A DNA stretch of 64,000 nt from Hypholoma sublateritium FD-334 SS-4 (GCA_000827495.1 KN817581.1:163148-227147), one strand, 5' to 3'. Positions 34,814-47,633 are shown, counted from the stretch's first letter. Notes: a model not told the origin generated them from the letters alone. Program-made: numbers and translations.

Positions 34814-36852
34814 ATGCGTCGAGAATATGTCCATTTCCTCGCTCTAGGCTTGTCGTGTCTTTGGTAAGTGAACGAAGTCGCAACTTTCTTTCATATTCTG
34901 ACAAAGTGTCATTCAGGCCGCACGTATCGAATGCCGTCACAATTCCAGATGCAGTTACTGCCAATGCCACTCAGACTGCGGCCAATACATACGACTACGT
35001 CGTCGTTGGATCAGGGCCAGGAGGAGGACCGCTTGCTGCGCGTCTCGCTCAGGCCGGCTACTCTGTTCTCCTTCTCGATGCCGGAGAAGATCACGCGACG
35101 GACAATGTCGTTCAAATCCCCCTCCTCCAAACTTCCGCGTCCGAATACACTCCTATCACTTGGCAATTTTTCGTCTCTCATTATGACGACCCCACGGTAG
35201 CCATAAAAGACCCCAAGTTCACCTGGAAGCAGCCTGACGGCAGCCTCTGGGTCGGTCCAAATCCTCCTGCCGGAAGCACGCCTTTGGGAATCTATTACCC
35301 TCGCGCGTCGACCCTGGGTGGCTGTTCAGAACATAACGCGATGGTCGCATTGTATCCTTCGGAGGCAGACTGGGAAATTGTCGCCAACATCACTGGAGAC
35401 AGCTCTTGGTCCCCGTCGAACATGCGCAAATATTGGACAGCGTTGGAGAACAATCAATACCTCACTCCCGGAACTGCCGCCGCGGCCACCCATGGTTTCG
35501 GTGGATGGCTCGATGTCACACTCACAGATCTCCGACTTGTTCTTCGGGACGCGAGGTGGCTAAGCATCCTTAGGGGCGCTGCCACCGTCATGGGCACGAA
35601 CCTAGCTACTAGCGTGATCAACACCGTCGACCTCGTAGCATCGATGATGGTCACCGATGTCAACAATGCTTCGCCAACCCGCGACAATACTCCCGGAATC
35701 TATCAAGTCCCACTTTCCGTCACCAATGCTACGCGTGCTCGGTCTAGTCAGCGGATGATGATTCTCAATACGGCCAAGAAGTACAAACTCACAGTCCAAC
35801 TCAGCACCCTCGTCACCAGCGTTATCTTTGATCGCACATATTCAACGCCTCGCGCCATCGGAGTTCGCTACATCCAGGGAAGCCATCTTTACCGCGCCGA
35901 TCCCAACTCTGGTTCTGCAACCCAAACCAGTTCCGGATCATTCTTTGCCCGACGCGAAGTCATCCTCTCCGGTGGCGTATACAACACTCCGCAGCTCCTG
36001 AAGCTCTCGGGAGTTGGTCCCGCAGCCGAGCTCAAGGCGCTGAATATCCCCGTGGTTCTCAATTCCCCTGGCGTTGGCACCAATATGCAGGACAGATACG
36101 AGGTCACGGTTACTGGATCGCTCGCCACCAACTTTGCTTCCTATGACGGGTGCACTTTCCTCCAGACTGCGGACGATCCCTGCTATGATAAGTGGTTTAA
36201 CAACTCCACCGATCACGGCATCTACGGAACAAATGGCGTCGCGTTCGGTATTTTCGAAAAGTCCAGCGTCGCACAGAACAACGAGGTAGATCTATTCGTC
36301 GGAGGTCTTCCTGCTAACTTCCATGGCTATTTCCCTGGCTATTCGACCACCGCCGACATCCACACCTGGGCGTATCTTGTCCTGAAGGCCCATACTCGCA
36401 ACAACGCCGGCACGGTGACGCTGCGGACGACGGACCCTCGCGACATGCCTAATATCAACTTCCGATCCTTCACCGTCGGCGGAGACCTGGATTTGCAGGC
36501 CGTCTACGAGGGTGTTCAGCTCGCGCGCACCGTATTCAACCACACTATCACCCCTGACGGGCCATTCGTTGAGCAATCACCTGGTGCCAGCATCACCAGT
36601 GAGAACGATGTCAAAGATTGGATTAAATCGTCGGCGTGGGGCCATCACGCTAGCTGCACGGTCCCCATCGGCGCAGCCAGTGACCCGAATACTCCCCTCG
36701 ATTCGAAGTTCAGAGTGAAGGGCATCAATGGGCTGCGCGTGGTCGACGCCAGTGTTTTCCCAAAAATTCCCGACTTCTATATCGTTGGCGCAATATATGT
36801 GATTTCCGAGAAGGCTGCAGCGGTCATCATTCAAGACGCGAAGAGTACCTAA
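34814..36852 (+). CDS. Secreted GMC (glucose-methanol-choline) oxidoreductase
   Basis: Two exons: 34814-34863 and 34917-36852, joined by a 53-nt intron; 661 residues. Exon 1 plus the start of exon 2 give a signal peptide (MRREYVHFLALGLSCLW). YDYVVVGSGPGGGPLAARL at about 42-60 is the FAD-binding Rossmann motif, LLLDAGEDH the ribose-binding acid, and YPRASTLGGCSEHN the GMC signature 1 region. Near the C-terminus are SSAWGHHASC with the expected catalytic His and LRVVDASVFPKIPDFYIV. Family reaction: FAD-dependent oxidation of alcohols or sugars, with H2O2 or quinone reduction (AA3 type), probably extracellular. Odd: the second active-site His/Asn usually found after the DAS-FP segment is not evident. 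The substrate cannot be told. Confidence 0.92.
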
Positions 36853-37468
36853 CATCAGAGTTCTGTAGATCATTTCCAGCCCCTTGGATGTACATTTTGT
36901 CTTTATAGACCTTCGCTTTCTCTTGATGTTGCGTCCAGTGCTACCCCCTACGTTATTATCCCGTTATTATCCCTGTTGCCGTCCATACTACATCCCCTCC
37001 GTTTTCAGACATGTCATCGCATATATTTATTACCCCTTCCTCGATTCACGCTCTCCGAGGGCACTTTTTCTGGATGCACGAAAACATCAGAGTCTGCGAA
37101 CGAATCAATACTCCCAGCTCCACGCAATAGTCAGGCGTGAAGTAGACTATCTACCGCGTCCCCGTTCCCTCGTGGATTGAATAGTGGAAACGCGTCTTGG
37201 CATTCCACGCCGCGCAGCTGGGCGCGTGGACGTATGGCGCATTCGCGTAGCACGCGTGAGGTTGTATGTGCGCCCGCGTGCGCGAACGCTGCGGCAGAGG
37301 TCGACGATTCATCAGAGTCCGCATTGGCGTTCTAAGCGCCTAACGCAGTCGAGCAAGTATTAGGGGGTGGTATGTTATATTATATGAGGGTAGTAAAGCA
37401 GTAATCAGGATTCATCCCGAACGATTAGATTACTTATCAGTAGGGTAATATTCTAAAAGACTAGACCT
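36853..37468. other. Convergent intergenic region
   Basis: 3' flanks of the GMC and GNAT genes. No gene seen. Confidence 0.5.
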
Positions 37469-38392
37469 CTACAGTGTACAATTTTCCACTTCCATTGTCA
37501 ACACATGTGTGTCCAGGTTTTTGAAAGGGTCATAGGCACGCTCAACTTGGAACCCAAGTTTCCTATATGCTGCTAATGCACCCACATTTGAGGACGATGT
37601 GCGGAGCCACACAGTCTCTATGCCGGTAGCCCGCGTATGAGCGACGAGCTCCCGCACAAGCGTGCGCGCGATACCCTGCCCGCGGCAGCTCGAAGACACA
37701 GCCAACCGGCGAAGCTCGGCACTCGTGTCACCGGGGCTGCTGTTAATATCTGGAGTAGATCCGTCAGAAACGGGTCAGAAAATGGGTACATAGCTCTTCA
37801 CCGACCTAGTCCGATACATCCGACAACTTCTGTTTGCAGGTCCCCAGAGGCCCCAATTACGCAAGTCTCCGCGACCCAAAACGCGTTCTTTCCACACGGA
37901 ACGAGGGTACCAGACTTGGCGGGATCGGTGGTTGGCACCATTCCGTAGATTCGTGGGACGTCTTGCATGTCGGGGCCCCCAATCGAGCCATTGACGAAGG
38001 CCATGAATGCCCCGTACGTGTATAACAGGTGAGAAATGAATGAAGTCGATCCAATAATGACGAAGGCCGCTGCTGTGAGAAGCTGGATTGGCTGGCGAGC
38101 TTTGGGGGCTAGCGCGGTAGCTATACCCAGGAATACGGCTACGTAGGAAATAAAAGCGCGAGATGACTTGAGCTCGTGGCGGAAAAGATGGTGCAAAGGG
38201 GAGTCCGCTGAGAATAAGAGTCTGACTCAGTCAATGCTGCTAATGCATGAACGGATGGACAAAACAGTGCAGACCTCCCACAGACAATGAAGTTTTAAAC
38301 AACTCCCGAACGTGTTCTCCATCTGCGGGTTTGTAGTATCGGATTCTGATGCTTGATGTAGAGGCCGAGGTCGTCTTGTGCGACATTTCCAT
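37469..38392 (-). CDS. Membrane-anchored GNAT N-acetyltransferase
   Basis: Three exons: 38275-38392, 37802-38207 and 37469-37739; introns of 67 and 62 nt keep phase; 264 residues. The first exon starts IRIRYYKPADGEHVRELF, the usual GNAT beta1-alpha1. Exon 2 contains two hydrophobic segments (FISYVAVFLGIATAL, LLTAAAFVIIGSTSF) inserted before FWVAETCVIGASG, as in NAT8-like acetyltransferases. Exon 3 carries ELRRLAVSSSCRGQGIARTL, with the acetyl-CoA-binding R/Q-x-x-G-x-G/A loop, then NVGALAAYRKLGF. Predicted to transfer acetyl from acetyl-CoA to an amine while membrane bound; the substrate is unknown. Confidence 0.88.
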
Positions 38393-39495
38393 GATCTCTC
38401 TATCGTTAGGAAGGTATTGGCAGATAGGAATTAATGAGATGAACGCTGAAGAGAGTTGATTTAGAGCAATACGAGAACGCCCAATCGATGAAGTGGCGGA
38501 AGATGTCGAATTAGATTGTCGATATTAGATCAACATGAATGCCTCCCTCTATATACAAGATACGCGACTGCCCGGACTAGGAGGATCATTGACGTTTCAA
38601 GTGTTGACTCATAAGTGCTTCGCATGTGGTGTTCAAGAATAAATGGCACAGCTTCACAGCTTCTGGAGATGAAATCAATTGATTCTTCCGATGACTATCG
38701 GGCCAATGCCGCTACTCACTGAGGAAGGGAAGACTGGCTACCATGCATTTGCAATGCCTCCGATTCAAACCGTCGTTCCTAAACCCATTGCATTGGCCCA
38801 TTGCAGACCTCAATCAAACGAGTGAGACCTATTCGCCGATGGAACCAAGTGGCGCTCCCTTTACCTGTGTAACCCGGAGTAACCTGTACCGCTGGTACCT
38901 GAAACAGTTACTTACGAGATGCTAGGCAATTTAAAGCCAGTTCTGTCATCGCATGAAAGATGGGAAGGAAGATGAGTGTATTTTATTTGGTTTGAGAAGG
39001 AGAGTCGGACTAAAAGAAAAGCCGCCAACAACTGCACAGCACACATGCGTTCCCTCCGGCGCGAGGTGGAGGTAGGAAGGAAGGCAAAGGAAGGCGGAGT
39101 GCTTAATAAATAAAGCAGTGCACAAACGTCGGCTTTACGCGGCCTTTCAGAGGGTGACTAGTTGACTGGCCAAGTCAGATGATGACATTGCCCTTTGCCC
39201 ACGTGGCACGATCTTGGCAGTCGTGGGCGCTTATTTGGAGCTGTGAGCACGGCTGCCCAGGCAAATGAGTCTAAGACCACGATAATTTAGTATGACTGGT
39301 GCGGCTGGCACCGTTGTTATGCGCGTAGTTGCACCAGGCTGGCTAAAATTTCAAGCCTTGCAATCTCTTGGCCCTCTAGGACTTCTTGCATGTCTGCGTA
39401 AACCAAGTGCAAACGTCAAGCAAATGTAATTGTTTCATTTATATCTACTTTAGAATGGCACTCCAGTTAAAAAGAAATTTCTCTGTATATTAAAG
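38393..39495. other. Intergenic, no supported gene
   Basis: About 1.1 kb with only short frames. Upstream side of the GNAT gene and 3' flank of DUF6533 gene B. Confidence 0.5.
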
Positions 39496-41247
39496 CTACG
39501 AACACGTACGTATTTCATTTTCATCGTCGTATATCCATTGCTGGTCCGAGGTCGTGGGCCTGAGTTTGGTATCGGCACTACGTAGATTGAGAATTAATCT
39601 TGAAACCGTCAGTGGGATTATTCTAAATCAACATGAGAGTGAGCACCGTGTAATTCTCTAAAATACAAAGCCACTGACGATATGGTGAAACTTGTGTTAA
39701 GGGCCTTCAGATCTGCCTATAAGTATTTAGAAAATGAAATCGCCATTAAATTATACCACCAATCATGAAGGAGGTCGGATACGCACTGGATAAAGCTGTT
39801 GACGAAATTATAATAAAGCCACAATACGAGAACATGAATTTGGGAACGAGTGAATCAAGCCCAATTGAGTGTACTCACCAAGAAGGCGAGAACATTGGCC
39901 AGATCTGAAGCTAAGATTATCATAAAATATACAATGCCTATATTCATTGTATTACTATTCAACTATGCCAGGAAAGGCTGGGGGTTAGTGAGAGGGGGTG
40001 GGAAGAACATACCGTCGCGGAGAATTAATTTCCAGAGGGTGCACATACTGCCGCGCGTGTTGCGGTTGGATGTAATTGCCCGATACAGTGTCAGAACCAG
40101 TACGACAGAATCTACGGGGAGGACACATCATAGCCTCAGAGACCGAATGTACACCCGTGCAAACTCCAATGCTTCAAGCCAACTTCAAAGCTGATGTAAC
40201 TCACCAAATATAAGCTCTGCGATCCACGTGCATGTAAAGCGCCTGTCATGTCACCATGCAAAATTAGATAAACGCTACGGCTGTCCCGTTCAATTTAGAG
40301 ATCTACATACACACTGTTTCCTCCAGGTATGAGAATACAACCGGAAGCTCCTATGGAATGTTTTAAATTAGAGTACCCTAGAAGATGGCAATCCGGATAA
40401 CCTTACCGGGTGGCAGCTGAAGCCGTTTTCCGCTGGAAAAAGCCCACTGGCAACACATGAATCAAGTTTTTGACATCAATTGAATATAATCTCAAGTCAG
40501 ACTCACGATCTTGATCCCCTGCACTACTGCGAGGAGGAGTGTCATTGAGCACAGGACGGCCTTACTTCCGGCATAGGTAGCATAGAGTCGGATGATAAAT
40601 ATTACTGGAAAGTCGATATCAGGTCATCCATTGACCAAATGTGCGTGAAAGTATGATAGAACACCTACTTCCAATTACAGTAGTCGTGAAAATTCCCAGA
40701 ATTCCGGGGAACAAGGCTATTTTGTCGCAGGAATGAGCATCAGCGCTCCATCTTGGATAGTGCAAGGCTTCGTCGATAAACCGAATGAATCGGTCGAATC
40801 AGAGCTGAGTGGGATCACAATAGCCTGCTCACCCATGGTGATAAAGGCGAAGCCTATCGGGGGAACATAGCGAATCTGAGAATCAATAGAGGGTTCTTAT
40901 AAGTAGCCAATACTTTCGGCAATCTGAAGTAATAACGCACCAAAAACCATAACAAGGTGAACGGTGTCAGCTTTCGTTTCCAGATATGCTCGACTTCGTC
41001 CCCAAAGGTGATTATGATGTCATAAGATAGCAGGGCTTTCCACATCGCCAGTCAGCCAGAATCGTATGGACATATCTAACCGTTGTGTCTCACCGAAAGT
41101 CGCAAGTGAATATAACTTGAGCACCATTCTGTATTTCATGCTGTTGTAAGTCGGCGAAAATTTGGAAGACACCTTGTCTGCGTACAGATCATGGGCCGTA
41201 TGTGCCATTGGCATTTGAGAGGCATCGATGAGGCCGTCTTGTTCCAT
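39496..41247 (-). CDS. DUF6533-like membrane protein B
   Basis: I read 13 exons with consistent phase from ATG 41245-41247 (MEQDGLIDASQMPMAHTA) to TAG at 39496-39498. Key segments: LKLYSLATF, YDIIITFGDEVEHIWKRKLT, IRYVPPIGFAFITM, IIFIIRLYATYAGSKAVL, GCILIPGGNSV joined to RFTCTWIAELIF, DSVVLVLTLYRA, GIVYFMIILASDLANVLAFL and a terminal VSRLILNLRSADTK. The protein is a multi-pass membrane protein of unknown function. It has the same intron positions as copies C, D and E. It also has an intron inside the LPP/G-A-S-G-C segment that C shares but D and E lack. Confidence 0.82.
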
Positions 41248-42243
41248 GTGCACGCTAGCCTTTTGCGTGGAAGTGTACGTGGTGAACCTGGAACGGACGC
41301 TGAAGCTGCACCCCAGACGATCCGATTCGAATTAAGCTGGGAGGCCAGGGGATACGTCGTTACAATTGATGGAATGCATTTTTATACCTACCATGAGGCA
41401 GCACACATCAGATGCGCCAACGGCTTCAAAAATAGGATCTCTCATAGACATAAATACTGTGATTGAACGTTGAGTCAAAAGTAGTTGCAAATCTAACTAG
41501 TTGTTGTGAAGGATGTCGATGACCGGTACCGAACTACGGGAGGATATGCCCAGGTCGGCTTTCCATGAGCCATGAATATTGAGTATATCATTGGATTCAT
41601 TTCATCCTCGATAGTTATTCCACAGACCCAACGCTTCGGCTAATGGGCTGTACAGGCGGGGAAAAATATGTTAAAAGATAAATCGAATCGGGACTTCTGC
41701 GAGCTAGAGCTATTGACGGGCTTCAGCCTAAGGTTGTCTGACAGTTTTGGCTCCCTAAGCTCACATCCTATGGGTCCATCACAACCGAAAGCTGTGGTGC
41801 ACAAAATCTTGTCTCCCGGCTGGCTCCCATCCGTCCTCTCCATCCGGAATGGTTTGACTCGGTATACACGCAATTCCACATCAATCATCAGACCTGCGTG
41901 TTGGCGCGGCGACCCCATGTTTTGATACCAGACCGCACCCGTTCCATTAAAATCGGATGCGTCGGAAAGGAAGACTATGTATATACTACACACGCAAAGA
42001 ATGGCCGTGCCCGGATCTGCGGGGCGCCGTCAGTGTGATTAGACAAATGCTATAATATCAAGGTCTGCAGGGGGTGTACTTTAAAATAGCCGCCGCCCTA
42101 CAAGTTACTGGGAATTATCCGGGCTCATCAATAAACGATGTTTTGGAAAGATTATAGCGCAATATCCTGGATACTAGTGCTAATGACCATGTCGACTATG
42201 CAGTGCGCCGTTGAATTCCCATCCATCCACACAAGCGACATGC
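41248..42243. other. Intergenic, no supported gene
   Basis: About 1 kb. Short frames on both strands show no domain. Holds the promoter side of DUF6533 B. Confidence 0.5.
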
Positions 42244-43210
42244 TCACTGGTACACGTCTTCGCGACCTGTGATGTCGATGGCGAGAATGGGGACCCACGC
42301 CTTGCGGTAATAGCTGATGCCGAGGACGCGGATATCGCGCGAGCGCGTCTTCGCGAGCGCCCACGCAGTGGTCTCTGGGGTGACGGCCTGCGGGCCCCAT
42401 TTCTATGCGGCAACTAGCGGTGAGCGGTGCATCGCCATCTGCGAGGAGGAGGGACGTACCAGTGCTTTGCCCTTAAAGAACTCGACGAGGTGCCAGCCTA
42501 CAAGGTGCGCGACGTCAAGGCGCGTATATGGCTTTCCTCCCGGCAGCACGCACGGCATTTGCTCGCCCGACTTCGGCACTCCCGGCCACTACCGCGGGCT
42601 CATTAGCACGCGCGCACGGAGAGTCAAGAGAAATGAAGGCACGCACGTCGACGCTGAAGCTCGTCTTCTTCCACCCGAGCGCGTCCCACACCTTGTCGCC
42701 CGCGCCGTCGATATCGTCCGCGGTCAGGTCGCGCAGCGCACGCAGAGGCACGCCCGCGCGTCCGTCGACGCTGAACGCAAGCATCGGCAACGACGGGCGC
42801 CCCGAGTACTCCGGCCGCCGCGGGACGATTGCGAAGCTGTGCCACCGCGGAGGCGTCTCCGCGTCGGCGCCGCCACCCGGGCCTGTGTACGACTGGTTGA
42901 GGATCGCCTGCGCGGTTGGGAGCGCGGCCGCGGGAGTGCTGTAAAGCGCGCCTGGGGTAAGCCTCCCCAGGCCGTCGATGTCCACGGTCGACGGTATGAC
43001 GGGATACTGCGGCGAAGCGTTATTCGGGATAGCGGGTGCCCGCTTTTCTACCTCGGTGGGAGCGATTAGCTTGTTGGCGGTGGCATGCAAATGTTCAGGC
43101 TGTATCATGAGTGCGGTGGGCATGATGGTGGAGCCAGGGCGGATATGGGGCTCCGGTGCATGCTGAGTAACGACGAAAGGATAATAGTTGGTTTGCTGGT
43201 GGTAGGACAT
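42244..43210 (-). CDS. Unnamed paralogue family, member 3
   Basis: Start ATG at 43208-43210 (MSYHQQTNYYPFVVT), stop TGA at 42244-42246. Three exons: the first ends at GWKKTSFSVD, the second starts WPGVPKSGEQMPC and ends VEFFKGKAL, the third starts KWGPQAVTPETTAWALAK and ends VLGISYYRKAWVPILAID. The WPG just after intron 1 and the terminal W-x-P-x-L-x-x-D motif are shared with member 2, and the terminal motif with member 1. Pro-rich N-terminus; the region is GC-rich, so its opposite strand also stays open. Function unknown. Confidence 0.8.
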
Positions 43211-44030
43211 CGGGTCTATCTTGCTTTTGTACAGAGGTTTGAGTGGGAGAGGTAGTAATGGGCTGTAAATTCTTAATCTAGTGACTATCCAGTGGTGGAG
43301 GCAATCGTCCTTTATATACGATTTTATCGTGGCATGCGCCCTGACCCCAAGTAGGAAACGGACGGAAAAGGAAAACAATGTAATGCCTTCTCCAAAGCAA
43401 GTAAAAGATGGCCATAGACAGGCCATCTTTGTAAATGGAGTGCATTGTTCTGGACACATGCAAACTTGTCGTTGAACTGCCTGTCGCCAAGAAACCGAGG
43501 CTGTGAAAAATAAAAAGCAGCACATTAGCGCCGCGTTTCATTGAGAAATTAGAGCTTGCGAACTGAGAGGCCTTTCGAAAGACGATAATGATGTGGTAAG
43601 TGACTAGGAGGATAGACGTGCAAATGAAATCATTGTTCGCTGCAGCCCCATGGAGAAGTCCAATGATACGAGTCAAGAACTTGGACAAACAGCAAAGCGA
43701 GTCGCTGACATCGCACAGTACAACACTTCATATCAAAGCACGCAGCTAGTTCTAAGCATGTACACAGTTATTCCTACACATCCGCACATCGTAATGGATC
43801 ATCTCATTCGTCTCGTCTCGTCTCGTCACCGTCGTCATAAGTGCAGCAAAGAAGCCGAAAGGAGCGTGCAAGGGGCGCGGACCACAAACAGCTCCGCGTG
43901 CGTAAGTAGAAAGACCGACAGTAAAGGGGATGAGGAAAAAAGCCCACACCCGTTCTAGGGATGAAAAGCATTATGGTATGTTTGGTAATATGAGCGACGG
44001 AGCGACGGGGGAAGGAGCAGGAGCTCGAGC
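43211..44030. other. Intergenic, no supported gene
   Basis: About 0.8 kb; promoter side of paralogue member 3 and 3' flank of the eIF2A gene. Contains a short TCTCG-rich slip sequence near 43810. Confidence 0.5.
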
Positions 44031-46376
44031 TCAGGCGCCAAGCGTCGCGAGCTCTTTCCGGATGTCCGTCTCGCCCTCCATCTTCTTGAGCTGCGTCGCC
44101 TCCAGGCGCTCCCCGCGCTTCGCCTTCTCCTTCAGCTCCTCGATCGCCTTAAGCTACAATAGATATTAATAGTCAGCACCAAGGCACCTGCTCCCTAAGC
44201 CAATGCGTACCTTCTTGTTCAAATTTCGGACCTTCTTCGCGACCGCATCGAGCGCCGCCCCATCGAGTCCGGGCGTCGCAGGCGTCTCCGGGACAACCTC
44301 CTCGGGGACGGGGGCCGTCACCTCGACCGCGGGGGGCGTCTGCCCGCCATTCGTGCGGCGCCCATTCGTATTCGGCCCGCGCTGCTGGCCCTGGCCCGGC
44401 GGACCGCCGCGCCCCTGCTGGCGTCCGTCGTAGTCGCCCACGGCGCCATCCGCGCCATCCTCCCCGGCCGCGTTCTTTCCCTTGCGCTTCCTGTTCTTCT
44501 GAGCGTCGGCGTTCTGCGGCGCCGTGCCGGGCGGTGCACCGGGCACGGCGCGCCGCTGGCCCTGCCCGTTCCCGTTCCCATTCGCGTACCCGTTCTGGCC
44601 GGCGCCGGGCGCGTAGCCCGGAGCACCGGGGACGGGGCTCCTGTTGTACCGCGGAGGCGTCGCCGCGCCGCCGGGCCCGCCCTCGTCCTCGCGCTTGAAT
44701 ATCGACGGAGTCGCACCGCCGCGTGCGCCGGGTGGGCGGTACGCGCCCGCGGGCTTGAGGGTGGCTGTCTTCAGTGCACCGTTCTTCTCGAGTTGCGTAA
44801 CACTCGCGCTGGGCGCGGGAGCCGTGGGGAGCGCGGTGCCGAAGGGGGGCACATTGTCGACAGGGGTGGGGCGCCAGCGCGCGTCGTAGAGCTCTTCGGT
44901 GAGCTGCACGTGGACGAGGGGCCCAGCGCAGTGCCAGATCTTGACGCCGTTGTCCACACGCAGGCGTGGAGACAGGGTGGCGGTGAGCAGGAAGCGACCA
45001 TCGGGGGACCAGTCGCAGTAGCTCGTGTTCGGCGCGTCGATGGCGGTCACCTTGGCGAGCGTGCGGCGGTCGAAGATCTCGATCTTGCCCGCAAGATTAC
45101 CGAACCCAGCGAGGGCGATAAGGCGACCCTGCGGGTTGAACGAGATAAAATTGCACGGGGACGAACCGAAGTCGTGCAGCGTGCGCACGCGCTGGTCGAA
45201 CAGCATCGTCTTCGCAGGCATGTAGCCATACACTACGCCAAACTCCTTAGAGTTCGGGCTCCAAGCAAAGTCGTGGATTGGGCCTTCTTTGTCGAGCGTC
45301 ACCCGACAGTCAAAGTTGCCACCCGCGCTCAGCAGGTACATCCCTGTCTCGCCGTAGTAACTCTTGTTCGAGTTATCTACCTCCGTCTGCGTGAGAAGCA
45401 GCACCTGCGTCCCGAGCGTGTTCCATTTCATCTGTGCGCGATCCGCCTTGAAGAAAGTCTTTTGGCACGTCGGCGGCGAGTTGAGCGTGGATAGGCCATA
45501 AATCTTGATGCTGGCCGGCGCCCCCTTCTTCTCCGCGACGAATACAGCAACGCTCGGATTGAGCCCCGGGCTCAGCGTTACCGCCGTCGCGCCTTCCACG
45601 CGTAGTTTGTCGACGATGCCACGGTCCCAGTCAGCGGGCCGGAAAACCTGGATTTCGCCTGCAACGAGGCGGATCGCGTGGGATTCGGAGATCGTGTATT
45701 GCAGGTCCCAGCTTTCCAGTGCCTTCTGCGTGAAGGCGATGAGCTCGGCACCGGTTGATACGGAGAACACGCGCAAATTTTTGTGTTGAGCACCGTCCTC
45801 GAGCTTGGCTGAAAGGTACACAAGAATAAGTATAAGAAAGAAAAGATCAAAGAGAGAAACTACAGACCTGGACGCTCCCATGTCGAGAGGTACGTCCCGC
45901 GGGGCGAAAAGCTGAAGTCGACAATGTTGGGGAGCGGGAGCTCCTGAAGGAGCTGCGCACCTTCCGCCTGATAGATGCGCACTCTGCAAGCAGTATATCA
46001 GCCTGGTTTGCATCACAATAGCCCACCGATGTGTCCCTCTATATCCTATCCACCGATCTGCTCCCCTTTCACAACCGAGAAGGACACGAGGGCGGGTAAA
46101 CATGCGGCAGACTTACACAGTGGGCAACGCATAAGCAAAAAGGCGTCCATCTGCGCTGTAGGCCATTGAACGCGCAGCGACATCAGGCGCGGCAAAACCC
46201 GTCACAGGAGTGTAGTTGGGTGTCCCATTGACGAGGCCGAGGGACTTTTGGGCACGATCTAGATAAATCAGTGAAATAAGATCAGTTCAGTGGTTCTTCC
46301 CAGACAAACGGCGCTCGGGTGTCTAATGCAGACGACGAACGTCTCTTTGAACGCCGTTACGGCTGGATGCCGCCAT
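44031..46376 (-). CDS. Eukaryotic translation initiation factor eIF2A
   Basis: Five exons: 46361-46376, 46117-46258, 45868-45983, 44211-45808 and 44031-44153; all phases agree; 664 residues. The spliced start reads MAASSHRAQKSLGLVNG, the typical eIF2A opening. A beta-propeller follows, with FSFSPRGTYLSTWERP, DFAWSPNSKEFGVVYG, FISFNPQGRLIALAGFGN and SYCDWSPDGRFLLTATLSP, then VKIWHCAGPLVH. The C-terminal third is Gly/Pro/Asn-rich and ends in the coiled-coil KKLKAIEELKEKAKRGERLE. Family role: delivers Met-tRNAi to 40S ribosomes in a GTP-independent, alternative initiation route. Exon 1 encodes only five full codons, so it is easily missed. Confidence 0.93.
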
Positions 46377-46989
46377 CCCGTACTGTTTGCTGCGCCGTTG
46401 CGATTGAACAAAGAAAGGAACACTGACAAGCATACTGCTGGGAGATCTGGGACGCCATTTCTGCTTTGTGCTTTTCTGGGGGCTCTGATAGCGCGGTTTC
46501 TGACGACTGACGGCTGGAAAGCAAGTTAATGCTTCTCGGGGGAGGAGGAGGAGGAGGTTGGGATTTATTTTCCAGTTTCTTGCCAAATTTGTCCGTGCAA
46601 TTTTCGACAATTTGATCGTGTTTGGCTGTGGGCTTGACTTAGGGCAGGTCACGGGCTGTCAAACTTGTGGCAGCGCTCTTTTTGTGTTGAACTCCCAAAC
46701 CTTGCCCAAACCAACCCAGGGCCCAAACTGACTTCGTCAGAAAGGCCTGCTCACAAACCGCCCACCTTGTGTTGATCATGGTCAGTTGAAAATTGTTCTA
46801 ACAGAACTCAAAGGTGGGATAATTCGCAATTGCATATAGGTCTTTGTTAGGGACTCGAAACAAACTGGAAAGGCTGTACTTCAAACTGACAGTTGACAAC
46901 AGCGGGATGTCTGTTCCTCAGCGATCCGTCATGATCAAGCCCGGACTGCCCAGATTTTGATGTTTTGTTTTGGTCGGACCCATACCCTC
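46377..46989. other. Intergenic
   Basis: Promoter side of eIF2A and flank of the adjacent pseudogene. A GGAGGAGGAGGAGG stretch lies near 46540. No gene. Confidence 0.5.
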
Positions 46990-47633
46990 TGTCAGAAAGG
47001 TTGCTGGTTTATGACACTCTCATGGTCATAGTAATGCCCTAAAAATTTTCCGTCAGTTCCACGTCCGTGTCGGCCTTCCGGAGTGGCTGCATCGTGAGCG
47101 ACCTGGAGGGTGACTTGACATCGCAGCTCCCACCCTCGACCTCCAGCTTTCCGGAAATGGACGGATGGGTCGTCCCATGCGTCTGCGGGGCGACCGTACT
47201 CGGGCTTGTATGACATCTTGTCGGAGTTCTTGAAAGTAGAGAACGAAATATCCAAGGGCTCGCCGTCCGTGGGTCGCAAAAGAGGTCGCATTCAAAGGTA
47301 CCTTCTTGGTGAGAGGTGGCAAAATCTTCCGGAATGGTGGTCTGGGTGTTTTGGTCGTTTTTCGCCTGGTACTTATTCGAGCATGCTCTTGTAGAGTGCC
47401 CCGGGGTTCAGGGGACCTCTCGCAGGGGCGTTCGCGCTGACCATGCATGGCAATTTCATCCCGTGCAGATCGTAGCTTCCTGGGAAAATGGAGTCCAGGT
47501 CCTTGCGCTGGTTGATGTGCGAAGGAGACGAGACACGATCGGCTCGCTTGGTCCATTTCAACGCCATTTCCTTTGCCTTGTTCGACCTCCCTGGCACTGA
47601 CTGCCGTTGCCTTGCCGACCAGATACGAGGCAA
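46990..47633 (-). pseudogene. Decayed copy of the gene at 48069-49171
   Basis: On the minus strand, segments match the downstream gene product in order but in different frames: DLDSIFPGSYDLHGMKLP versus DPKHFFPGNYDLYVMELP, RGPLNPGALYKSML versus TGPVNPEALYKTIL, then FCDP, YGRPADAWDDPS, KLEVEGGS-like and LTMQPL versus FCDP, YSRPADSWEGPS, RLEVIDGG and LTMQPL. Frame changes occur near 47390 and again near 47150, and a TAG follows TENF. The Lys-rich 5' exons of the intact gene are absent. Confidence 0.82.

Noticed and set aside
42317..43069. 250-codon plus-strand open frame
   Set aside because: Runs antisense to the GC-rich first exon of paralogue member 3; no family features, Arg/Ala-biased composition.
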